Source: Polyangium sp. 15x6 (GTDB lineage Bacteria > Myxococcota_A > Polyangia > Polyangiales > Polyangiaceae). Taken from it: DNA of 64,000 bases. The position numbers and the translations under genes are program-made. The notes beneath the pieces are model-generated. The model was not told the DNA's origin. It did no database searches and saw only the letters and a list, made by a program, of their open reading frames with translations. Each line of letters begins with the position of its first letter. Within the stretch, counting starts at the first letter, position 1. This document shows positions 51,884 to 60,229 of the stretch, in pieces. The stretch spans positions 62,001 to 126,000 of the forward strand of contig NZ_JASBQE010000029.1 of assembly GCF_029960785.1 (NCBI RefSeq), in the 5' to 3' direction.

Positions 51884-54595
51884 ATGCGGCGTGCATTGGT
51901 GCTTGGGCTCGTGCTCGTGGGGTTTGGGGCGGGGGCCGTCGGGTGCAATGCAGCCCTCGGGGTCGACGATCCGGTGCTCGTGCAGACGGGGCCCGGCGGC
52001 ACGGGCAGCGGCGGCCAGGGCGGCGCCGGAGGCCAGGGCGGGAGCGGCGGGTCGGAGTGCACGGCCGTGGAGACGGCCTGCGACGGGCTCGACGACGATT
52101 GCAATGGCACGATCGACGACCTGCCTCTCGCGAGCTGCGGGGAGGGCGTCTGCCGCGTGACCGTGGAGGCGTGCGTCGACGGTATGCCCGTGCCGTGCGT
52201 GCCCGGCTCGCCGTCGCAGGACGAGCTCTGCGACGACGACAACGACGGCATCGACGACAACTGCAATGGTCAGGTCGACGAGGGCTGCCCCTGCAAGATC
52301 GGCGAGACGCAGGCTTGTTATACCGGCTCGCCGGACACGCGGAACATCGGCGCGTGCAAGGACGGCTCGCAGACGTGCATCGCGGAGAACACGTGGGGGC
52401 CCTGCGAGGGCGACACGCTCCCCTCGCTCGAGACCTGCAATGCGGTCGACGACGATTGCGACAACATCGTCGACGACGGCTTCCCGGAGATCGTCTGCGG
52501 CGAGGGCGCTTGCCAGGTGACCGTGTCCACCTGCAACCCGGCCGGCGGCGATCCGCCAGAATGCACGCCGAAGGACCCGGTCGAGGAGACCTGCAACGGC
52601 CTGGACGACGATTGCAACGGCATCGTCGACAACGGCGATCCGGGCGGCGGCGGGGCGTGCATGTCGGGGGTGCCGGGGCAATGTGCCACGGGGACGTACC
52701 ATTGTGATGGCGGCGCGCTCAACTGCATCCCCGACGCGAAGCCCACGATGGAGACCTGCAACAACGCCGACGACGACTGTGATGGCACGACGGACGAGGA
52801 CAACCCGGGCGGCGGCATCGATTGCCCGACGGGCCAGATGGGCGAGTGCGCGTTCGGCAAGACGAAGTGCTTCGTGGGCTCCTTGATCTGCGCCGCGCCG
52901 CCGCCGGTGGACGAGATCTGCGACGGCAAGGACAACGACTGCGACGGCGAGATCGACACGCACGGCGTCGACGCCGACAAACCGTGCACGACGGACATGC
53001 CGGGCGAGTGCTCGTCGGGCAAGACCCTGTGCGTGGCGGGCGAGCTCCAGTGCAAGCCTTCGAAGTTGCCCGAAATGGAGTATTGCGACGGCAAGGACAA
53101 CGACTGCGACGGGACGACCGACGAGGGCAACCCGAACGGCGGCGCGGCTTGCACGCTCTCCTTCAACAAGGGCGTGTGCGCGGCGGGGACCGAGACGTGC
53201 GTGGGCGGCATCGTCACCTGCGTGCAGAACGTGCAGCCGTCGGCCGAGGTCTGCGACGGCCTCGACAACGATTGCGACGGCGACGTGGACGAGAGCCTCG
53301 CCTGCGGCGCCTGCGGCTCGTCGACGATCGCCTCGGGGAGCTGCGCGAGCTTCGCGATCCCCGCGCAAAACCCGCTCACGACGAATTGCGAGCAGGTCTT
53401 CCCCCCGGCGTCGAGCATCGCGCTCTCGATCGCCGAGACGGCCGTCAAGTATTACGTCAATGCTGCGGGCGGCAACGACAACAATGACGGCAAGAGCCCC
53501 GCGAAGGCCTGGGCGACGCTCTGCAAGGCCGTGGCGATGGCCCCCGCGGGCAGCACGATCCTCGTCGCGCAGGGCGGCTACGCGTCGACCTCGGTCATCG
53601 TGGCCAAGGAGCTCACGATCAAGGGCGGGTTCAGCTCCTCGTTCGCGAACTGGAACCCGGACACGTATCCCACTGCGTTCTACGGGCAGCTCACGCTCGA
53701 CCACAACAAGGCGGTCTGGGGCGGCTTCAGGATGCTCGCGTCACCCACGAGCTCGCTCACGCAGCACAACCTCCGCGCCGGCACGTTCGTGCGCAATTAC
53801 GTGCAGACGCTGTTCAGCGGCGGCGCCACGACCTCGGCGGCCCTCGGCGCGACGGCTTGCCCGGGGAGCACGTCGACGCTCTTCGGCAATGACCTGTATG
53901 CCCGCTCCACCACCTCCACCACGCACGCGGCCATCCAGTTCGGCAACCAGCGCGGCACGACGATCCTCGATTCGAACCGCGTCTGCGTCGAGGGCAAGAG
54001 CAACGGCGCCACGACCTACGCCATCAATGGATCCGGCCCGAACACGGCCAGCGTGGCCTCCCTGATCGTCCGGAACAACGTGCTCGAGGCGGCGAGCAAC
54101 AATGCCTACCTCGTCAATTTCCTGGGCAGCAGCGGGGGCGTCGATTTCAACCTGATCTTCACGAACAACACGATGTTCGCCCGCACGTACGGCGTCTGGG
54201 GCGCCGCGGCGTCGAGCGGCAAGATGCGCTGGCGGCTGACGAACAACATCCTGTTCAGCATCACGGGCGGCAGCACGGCGGTGAACCTCGGCGCGGGCGC
54301 GGGCGTCTCGCTCGACTCGGCGGAGGGCAACCTCGTCTTCGGGTTCAACAACAACCTCTTCAGCGCGCCCGTCCCCCTGGCCTCGTCCGGCAACGACACG
54401 ACGAACACGCCCACGGTGACGAGCGTCTTCATCAATGCGACGGGCGGCGATCTCCGGCTGAAGAACGGCGGTCAGGGCGACGGTACCGGGAAAAACGTCT
54501 ACAACCAGGCCACGTACGGTACGGTCACGACGGACATCCAGCAATCGGCGCGGCCCCAGGCGGGGGTCTGGGATCGCGGGGCGTTCATGAATTGA
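51884..54595 (+). CDS. MopE-like Asp/Cys-repeat lipoprotein with beta-helix domain
   Basis: The 903-aa protein carries a lipobox (GAGAVGC, Cys about 21) and a Gly-rich tether. It then has eight copies of the Cys/Asp pattern CDGxDDDCDGxxD between residues about 60 and 470 (for example CDGLDDDCNG, CDGKDNDCDG). This pattern is that of MopE-type metal-binding proteins. From about residue 520 a right-handed beta-helix of the DUF1565/pectin-lyase type begins (KYYVNAAGGNDNNDGKSPAK) and runs to the end. A surface-exposed role is inferred. It is third in the kinase operon. Confidence 0.87.
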   Translation: MRRALVLGLVLVGFGAGAVGCNAALGVDDPVLVQTGPGGTGSGGQGGAGGQGGSGGSECTAVETACDGLDDDCNGTIDDLPLASCGEGVCRVTVEACVDGMPVPCVPGSPSQDELCDDDNDGIDDNCNGQVDEGCPCKIGETQACYTGSPDTRNIGACKDGSQTCIAENTWGPCEGDTLPSLETCNAVDDDCDNIVDDGFPEIVCGEGACQVTVSTCNPAGGDPPECTPKDPVEETCNGLDDDCNGIVDNGDPGGGGACMSGVPGQCATGTYHCDGGALNCIPDAKPTMETCNNADDDCDGTTDEDNPGGGIDCPTGQMGECAFGKTKCFVGSLICAAPPPVDEICDGKDNDCDGEIDTHGVDADKPCTTDMPGECSSGKTLCVAGELQCKPSKLPEMEYCDGKDNDCDGTTDEGNPNGGAACTLSFNKGVCAAGTETCVGGIVTCVQNVQPSAEVCDGLDNDCDGDVDESLACGACGSSTIASGSCASFAIPAQNPLTTNCEQVFPPASSIALSIAETAVKYYVNAAGGNDNNDGKSPAKAWATLCKAVAMAPAGSTILVAQGGYASTSVIVAKELTIKGGFSSSFANWNPDTYPTAFYGQLTLDHNKAVWGGFRMLASPTSSLTQHNLRAGTFVRNYVQTLFSGGATTSAALGATACPGSTSTLFGNDLYARSTTSTTHAAIQFGNQRGTTILDSNRVCVEGKSNGATTYAINGSGPNTASVASLIVRNNVLEAASNNAYLVNFLGSSGGVDFNLIFTNNTMFARTYGVWGAAASSGKMRWRLTNNILFSITGGSTAVNLGAGAGVSLDSAEGNLVFGFNNNLFSAPVPLASSGNDTTNTPTVTSVFINATGGDLRLKNGGQGDGTGKNVYNQATYGTVTTDIQQSARPQAGVWDRGAFMN

Positions 54596-54672
54596 CGGCC
54601 AGACCTCGAGGAACGGCGCGGTTCGTGCGCCCGGCCTCTTGCGATGCGCCGCGGATCGAGGCTCAATGAGGC

Positions 54673-55236
54673 ATGCACAAGCCGCTCCCCGGCGCGCGCA
54701 TGGACCGCCGTGTCGCGCTCCAGAACCTCATCCTCGCGGTCGCGGCAGCCGTCGTCACGAGCTGCGACAACATCGATAATTTCGAAGTGGATGTCGGCGC
54801 CAAGGCGACGATCCCCGCCGGCACCGTCCTCGACGAGCTGCTCGGCGTCCTCGCGTTCGACGAATTCCAGAGCATCAACCTCACGCAGGAGCTCGACAAC
54901 CAGGGCGTCACGAAGGACGACGTCGATTCCGTACGCATGATCTCGCTCTCGCTCGTCATCGACGGGCCTGCGGGGGCGAACTTCGATTTCCTCGAATCGC
55001 TCGCGTTCCACGCGGAGACCGAGGGACAACCCAAGGTGCTCGTGGCCGAGATCGATCCCGTCCCGAAGGGGCAGACCTCCCTCGAGCTCGTCGTGTCCGG
55101 CGCCGAGCTGAAGCCGTACGTCGTCGCGCCCTCGATGAAGCTCACGGCCACGACGAAGGGCAAGCGCCCGCCGAAGGAGACGATGGTCACGGCCGCGGCG
55201 GTGCTCGACGTCGACGTCACCGTGCCCGGTTGCTGA
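54673..55236 (+). CDS. Putative lipoprotein, 187 aa
   Basis: The gene has two Met candidates: MHKPLPGAR at 54673 and MDRRVALQNL at 54700. The hydrophobic AVAAAVVTSC gives a plausible lipobox. The mature part is beta-rich, with many Val/Leu/Asp (FEVDVGAKATIPAGT, VRMISLSLVIDGPAG) and a final Cys. No family is recognised. It lies 78 bases downstream of the MopE-like gene on the same strand. Confidence 0.72.
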   Translation: MHKPLPGARMDRRVALQNLILAVAAAVVTSCDNIDNFEVDVGAKATIPAGTVLDELLGVLAFDEFQSINLTQELDNQGVTKDDVDSVRMISLSLVIDGPAGANFDFLESLAFHAETEGQPKVLVAEIDPVPKGQTSLELVVSGAELKPYVVAPSMKLTATTKGKRPPKETMVTAAAVLDVDVTVPGC

Positions 55237-55270
55237 GCTTGACGACGGCGCCGAGCACGCTTTTCATGGC

Positions 55271-57199
55271 GTGGTGAGGATCGTCGCGCTCGCTCTTTTT
55301 CTTCCCCTCCTCTTCGACGGATGCGCGGAGGCGCCTTCCCCCGCGGCGCCCCCGCGCGCGCCGCGGCCGCGGGCGCCTTGCGCGGAGCGCGTGCCCACAC
55401 GCGTACCGCTCTATGGCGATCTTCACGTCCACACGGCATTTTCTTTCGACGCGCGTTCGTACGACACCGTGGTCACGCCGGCCGACGCGTATCGCTTCGC
55501 GCGCGGCGAGGCGATCCTCCTGCCGCCGCTCGACGCGTCGGGCAAGGGCACGCGCGAGGCGCGGATCGACAGGCCGCTCGATTTCGTGGCCGTCACCGAT
55601 CACGGCGAGTTCCTCGGCGAGATGTACCATTGCACCACGCCCACCTCGCCCAAGTACGACACGTTCACCTGCCAGACGTATCGCGAGAAGGTCGGGCAGG
55701 GCGCCTCCACGTTCGCCGTGCGCCTCTCCCAGCCAAACCCGATGCGCGTGGGCGAGCTCTGCGGCGAGGGCAAGGACTGCGAGGCCGCGGCGCGCGAGCG
55801 CTGGCAGGCCATGCAGGACGCGGCCGAGGCGGCCTACGATCGCACGGCGTCCTGCTCGTTCACCTCATTCGTCGGGTACGAATACACGAACACGCTCGGA
55901 ATCTCGAACCTGCACCGGAACGTGATCTTCGTGAACGACATCGTGCCCGACCTGCCCGTCACGTATTTCGAGGCCCCGACGGCGCTCGACCTCTGGACGC
56001 TCTTGCGCGACGGATGCAAGAACGCCGAGAATGGCTGCGACGTGCTGGTCTTGCCGCACAACTCGAACCTCTCGAACGGCCAGCTCTTCGACCCCAGGTA
56101 TCCCGGCGGCGCGACGATCGAGGAGGAGGCCTCGCGCGCGGCGCTCCGGGCGGAGATGGAGCCCGTCGCCGAGATCTTTCAGCACAAAGGATCGAGCGAG
56201 TGCCGCAATGGCTTCCTCGACGTCGAGGCCGACGTCGATCCGCTCTGCGACTTCGAGGAGCTCCGGCCCGACGACGACGAGCAATGCGGCGACAAACCCG
56301 GCTCGGGCGGCATGCGCCTCTGGGGCTGCACGCACCGGCACGATTTTCTCCGGTATGTCCTGAAAACCGGCCTCCTCGAAGCCGAGCGCCTCGGCGCGAA
56401 CCCGTTTCAGTTCGGCCTCATCGGCTCGACCGACACCCACAACGGCACGCCGGGCAACACCTCCAGCGTGGGGTTCCCCGGGCACGTCGGGCTCGTCGAC
56501 GATACCCCGGACAAACGCCTCGGCGTCGGCACGGAGACGCACGACGGCGTCATCAACAACCCCGGCGGCCTCGCGGGGGTCTGGGCCGAGGAGAACTCGC
56601 GCGAGTCGATCTTCGAGGCGATCCGCCGCCGCGAGACCTTCGCCACGAGCGGCCCCCGCATTCCGATCCGCTTCTTCGGCGGCTTCGGCTACGACGCGGG
56701 CCTCTGCGGGCGTCCCGAGCGGCTCGAAGAGGCCTACGCCGCCGGCGCTCCCATGGGCGGGATGCTCGGAGCGTCGTCGGGATCGGATCCGACGTTTTTC
56801 GTGCAGGCGAGCGCCGATCCCGGCACGGCGAGCTGGCCGGGTCGGCCGCTCGAGCGGCTCCAGATCATCAAAGGTTACGTGCGCGAAGGAAAGGTGCACG
56901 AGAAGGTCTACGACGTCGCGGGCGCGGCCGCCGCGGAGCCCGCCGTGGATACGTCGACATGCGAGGTGCTGGCCGAGGGCGCGGAGGAGCTCTGCGTGGT
57001 CTGGACGGACCCCGATTTCGATCCGAAAGAGCGCGCCTTCTATTATGCCCGCGCCGTCGAGGTGCCGAGCTGCCGCTACAGCACGTACGAATGCAACGGG
57101 CTCGATCCGGCCTCGGCGCCCGCGGCGTGCGCCGATGCGTCCCTCCCGAAGACGGTGCAGCACCGCGCCTGGAGCTCGCCGATCTGGTACGGGCCGTGA
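55271..57199 (+). CDS. DUF3604 lipoprotein with PHP-like fold
   Basis: The GTG start at 55271 gives 642 aa with a short signal and lipobox (LFLPLLFDGC). The DUF3604 hallmark YGDLHVHTAFSFDA near residue 48 and the later VTDHGEFLG, HKGSSECRN, GSTDTHNGTPGNT and TSGPRIPIRFFGG carry the His/Asp pattern of PHP-type metal phosphoesterases. Paired Cys suggest export. The family is uncharacterised; a metal-dependent hydrolase in the envelope is inferred. Confidence 0.88.
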   Translation: MVRIVALALFLPLLFDGCAEAPSPAAPPRAPRPRAPCAERVPTRVPLYGDLHVHTAFSFDARSYDTVVTPADAYRFARGEAILLPPLDASGKGTREARIDRPLDFVAVTDHGEFLGEMYHCTTPTSPKYDTFTCQTYREKVGQGASTFAVRLSQPNPMRVGELCGEGKDCEAAARERWQAMQDAAEAAYDRTASCSFTSFVGYEYTNTLGISNLHRNVIFVNDIVPDLPVTYFEAPTALDLWTLLRDGCKNAENGCDVLVLPHNSNLSNGQLFDPRYPGGATIEEEASRAALRAEMEPVAEIFQHKGSSECRNGFLDVEADVDPLCDFEELRPDDDEQCGDKPGSGGMRLWGCTHRHDFLRYVLKTGLLEAERLGANPFQFGLIGSTDTHNGTPGNTSSVGFPGHVGLVDDTPDKRLGVGTETHDGVINNPGGLAGVWAEENSRESIFEAIRRRETFATSGPRIPIRFFGGFGYDAGLCGRPERLEEAYAAGAPMGGMLGASSGSDPTFFVQASADPGTASWPGRPLERLQIIKGYVREGKVHEKVYDVAGAAAAEPAVDTSTCEVLAEGAEELCVVWTDPDFDPKERAFYYARAVEVPSCRYSTYECNGLDPASAPAACADASLPKTVQHRAWSSPIWYGP

Positions 57200-57360
57200 A
57201 GGCCGCCCGCCTGTCCATCCCGGGCGGCGGTCGCGGGCCCTCGACAACGTCCGCCGTCGCGCCTACGAACTTTCCGGAGTCGTACGCGCCCGATTCGTAT
57301 CGAGACGAGAGGAGGCCGGAATGGAGCAGAACGAGGAGCAATGGGTAGCGCGAGGAGCCC

Positions 57361-58980
57361 ATGACGGAACACGTCTTCTCCGGCATTCATGACCTTACCG
57401 CCGAGGCCGTCCTTCTCCTCCGCAGCGCCCTCGACGTGCTCGACGAGGCGATCGTCATGGCGGATCAGACCGGCCGGATCGTCGCGTGGAACAAGACTGC
57501 GGCGCGCCTCGTCGGTCTGCCCGTCGACGCCCCACCCGAGGCGTGGAACGAGGCCTTTGGCATTTTCCTGCCGGACGAGCGGACGCCTTGCCCCGCCGAG
57601 ACCGTCCCGCTCTGGCGAGCGCTCCAGGGCGAACGCGTGGACGACGTCGAGCTTTACGTGAAGAACCCGCGTATGTCGCAGGGGGTTCACGTCCTCGTCT
57701 CCGCGCGGCCCATCCCGGGCGAGCAAGGGCGCGTCCGCGGGGGCGTCGCGGTCTTTCAGGACGCGACGTTCACCAGGCTCGCGCAGGTCGCGCGGAGGCA
57801 TGCCGAGGCGCGCCTGCGCGCGATCGTCGCCAACACGCCGAACGTCGCGATCGAGGGGTACGACATGCAAGGCCGGGTTCTCTACTGGAATCGCGCGGCC
57901 GAGCGTCTCTTCGGCTGGTCCGAGGAGGAGGTCGTGGGCAAGACGCTCGACGGCATGATGCTGGATACGCCTTCCACGCAGAAGTTCGTGGAGACGCTCG
58001 AGGAGATTGCGCGCACGGGGAACCCGAACGGGCCCAATGAATGGTCGTGCCACCGCAAGGACGGCGGCGAGATCTGGGTCTACTCGACGATCTTTGCGAT
58101 CCCGACCATCACGGGGGATACCGAATTCGTTTGCATGGACGTGGACGTGACGCCGCTCAAGCTCGCCGAGGACCGGATCCGCGAGCAGGCGAAGCAGATG
58201 GAGGCGCAGGCCATCGGCAACGCGAACCTCTTTCACGAGGCGCTGCAGGCGATCTCGGCGCGCGACGACTTTCTCGCCGTCGCCTCGCACGAGCTCCGCA
58301 CGCCGCTCACGCCGCTCAAGCTGCAGCTCGAGCGCCTCGTGCGCGACGCGCGCGCGGGCGTCTCGCAGGAGCGCATGGCGCCCGCGCTCGAGGTGGCCTA
58401 TCGCCAGGTCGGTCGGCTCGCGGCGCTCATCGATCGCCTGCTCGACGTCTCGCGCATCACGGCCGGCAAGCTCGATCTCTGCCTCGACGACGTCGATCTC
58501 TGCGCGCTCGTGCACGATGTCGTCACGCGCTTCGGGCGCGAGGCCGAGGAGGCCGGGTGTCCCCTCGCGTTTCACCATGACAAACCTATCTGGGGCACGT
58601 GGGATCGGCTGCGGATCGAGCAGGTGGTCACGAACCTCCTCGGCAATGCGATCAAGTACGGCCGCGGCAAGCCGATCGAGCTCGAGCTCGAGGCGGACGA
58701 GGGCATGGCGCGCCTCACGGTCCGCGACCACGGCGTCGGCATCGCGCCCGAGGATCAGGGCAAGATCTTCGAGCGATTCGAGCGCGCCGTCACGAACCAG
58801 TCCTTCGGCGGCCTCGGGCTCGGGCTGTGGATCGTGCGGCAGATCGTGGAGACGCACGGCGGGACCGTGCGGGTGGAGAGCGCGCCGGGCGTGGGCTCCA
58901 CGTTCCGGGTGGAGCTGCCGCGGCGGGAGAAAGCGCTCGACGAATCGCACGGCACGATTTCGATTTCTCCGGAGACGTGA
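57361..58980 (+). CDS. Soluble PAS-PAS hybrid-free histidine kinase
   Basis: The 539-aa kinase has no membrane span. PAS 1 (about 20-140; AIVMADQTGRIVAWN), PAS 2 (about 150-275; IEGYDMQGRVLYWNRAAERL) and a PAC-like end are followed by the HisKA box ASHELRTPL (phospho-accepting His 310). The ATP domain shows the N box (NLLGNAIKYGRG), G1 (DHGVGIAPED) and G2 (GGLGLGLWI). No receiver domain and no adjacent response regulator gene are seen, so it is an orphan kinase. PAS domains imply sensing of redox, light or a ligand in the cytoplasm. Confidence 0.93.
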   Translation: MTEHVFSGIHDLTAEAVLLLRSALDVLDEAIVMADQTGRIVAWNKTAARLVGLPVDAPPEAWNEAFGIFLPDERTPCPAETVPLWRALQGERVDDVELYVKNPRMSQGVHVLVSARPIPGEQGRVRGGVAVFQDATFTRLAQVARRHAEARLRAIVANTPNVAIEGYDMQGRVLYWNRAAERLFGWSEEEVVGKTLDGMMLDTPSTQKFVETLEEIARTGNPNGPNEWSCHRKDGGEIWVYSTIFAIPTITGDTEFVCMDVDVTPLKLAEDRIREQAKQMEAQAIGNANLFHEALQAISARDDFLAVASHELRTPLTPLKLQLERLVRDARAGVSQERMAPALEVAYRQVGRLAALIDRLLDVSRITAGKLDLCLDDVDLCALVHDVVTRFGREAEEAGCPLAFHHDKPIWGTWDRLRIEQVVTNLLGNAIKYGRGKPIELELEADEGMARLTVRDHGVGIAPEDQGKIFERFERAVTNQSFGGLGLGLWIVRQIVETHGGTVRVESAPGVGSTFRVELPRREKALDESHGTISISPET

Positions 58981-59022
58981 TCGCTGTTGCCAGCGGCGCG
59001 CCGGGGAGCGATCCTCGCGTGC

Positions 59023-60225
59023 ATGCAGAAGCTCGCGCTTGCGTCCTTTGCCTCCTTCGCTCTCTTCGCCCTCGCTTGCAGCTCGCCTTCGGGCGGGGGA
59101 AGCTCGCAGGGATCGGGCTCGGGGGGCGGTGGCGGTGGCTCCTCGTCATCGAGCGGCAGCGCGTCGTCGAGCGGCATGTCGTCCTCCTCGGGCTCCTCGT
59201 CGTCGAGCGGCGCCGGGGGCGGCGGCCCCATGGCGGAGGTGCATTTCATCGGTCGATTCACGAACGAGGCGGACCCGCGTTTCGCCTGGCCGGGCAGCAC
59301 GATCGTCGCGCGTTTTTCGGGCACGGGCCTCGACGTGCGCCTCGCGGACGCCGGCAACAACCATTTCGCGGTGGTGATCGACGATGGGCCGCCGACCGAC
59401 CTCGCGACGAGCAGCGCGAAGGATACGTACACGCTCGCGGCGAACCTGCCCGCCGGGGAGCACACGGTCCTGCTCGAAAAGCGCACCGAGTCGTTCGTGG
59501 GCGTCGTGCAGTTCAAGGGCTTCGTGCCGGCGCCCGGCGGCGCGCTCGTCCCCACGCCCGAGCCGTGGAGCCGCAAGATCGAGCTCGTCGGCGACTCGAT
59601 CACCTGCGGTTATGGTAACACCGGCGCGGGCCCGCTCTGCCCATTCTCGCCCGAGACCGAGGACGAGTATTCGGCCTACGGCGCCATCGCGGCGCGCAAG
59701 CTCGGGGCCGCGCACGTGGGGATCTCGTATTCGGGGATCGGCGTGTATCGCGATTACGGAGGCGTGACGGAGAACCAGATGCCCGTCCGCTTCGAGCGCA
59801 CGCTCGCCGATGATCCCGCCTCGACCTGGAGTTTTTCCTACATCCCGGACGTCGTCGTCGTGAACCTCGGGACGAACGATTTTGCCAAGGGCGACCCCGG
59901 GCAGGCGTACGTCGACGCGCTCTCCGGGTTCCTGGACAAACTGCGCGGGCATTACCCGAACGCGTACTTGCTCTGCGCCGTGGGCTCCATGCTCACCGAC
60001 ACGTACCCGGCCGGCGCGATGCACCTGACGAAGGCGAAGCAGCATATCAACACGGCGGTCGAATCCCGCAAGGCGAAGGGCGACACGAACGTGGGGTTCG
60101 TGGACCTCGGCGAGCAGAACTCGGCCGTGGACGGGATTGGCTGCGATTATCACCCGAGCGTCGCGACGCACCAGAAGATGGCGGACAAGCTCGCGGCCGC
60201 CATTCAAACGGCCAAGGGCTGGTGA
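59023..60225 (+). CDS. SGNH/CE2-like acetyl esterase lipoprotein
   Basis: The start is the ATG at 59023 (MQKLALASF); the lipobox ALFALAC is followed by a Ser/Gly linker of about 50 residues. Residues about 75-180 form the beta-sandwich N-domain of CE2 enzymes (AEVHFIGRF, NHFAVVIDDG). The SGNH domain follows with GDSITCGYG (catalytic Ser about 192), LGTNDFA and CDYHPS with the catalytic His. CE2 enzymes remove acetyl groups from xylan or other polysaccharides. It is probably anchored outside the cell. Confidence 0.88.
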   Translation: MQKLALASFASFALFALACSSPSGGGSSQGSGSGGGGGGSSSSSGSASSSGMSSSSGSSSSSGAGGGGPMAEVHFIGRFTNEADPRFAWPGSTIVARFSGTGLDVRLADAGNNHFAVVIDDGPPTDLATSSAKDTYTLAANLPAGEHTVLLEKRTESFVGVVQFKGFVPAPGGALVPTPEPWSRKIELVGDSITCGYGNTGAGPLCPFSPETEDEYSAYGAIAARKLGAAHVGISYSGIGVYRDYGGVTENQMPVRFERTLADDPASTWSFSYIPDVVVVNLGTNDFAKGDPGQAYVDALSGFLDKLRGHYPNAYLLCAVGSMLTDTYPAGAMHLTKAKQHINTAVESRKAKGDTNVGFVDLGEQNSAVDGIGCDYHPSVATHQKMADKLAAAIQTAKGW

Positions 60226-60229
60226 GGCG

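Noticed and set aside
49304-53704. 1466-aa minus-strand frame
   Set aside because: It is antisense to the kinase, TPR and MopE-like genes, which all have clear motifs; it shows no motif of its own.
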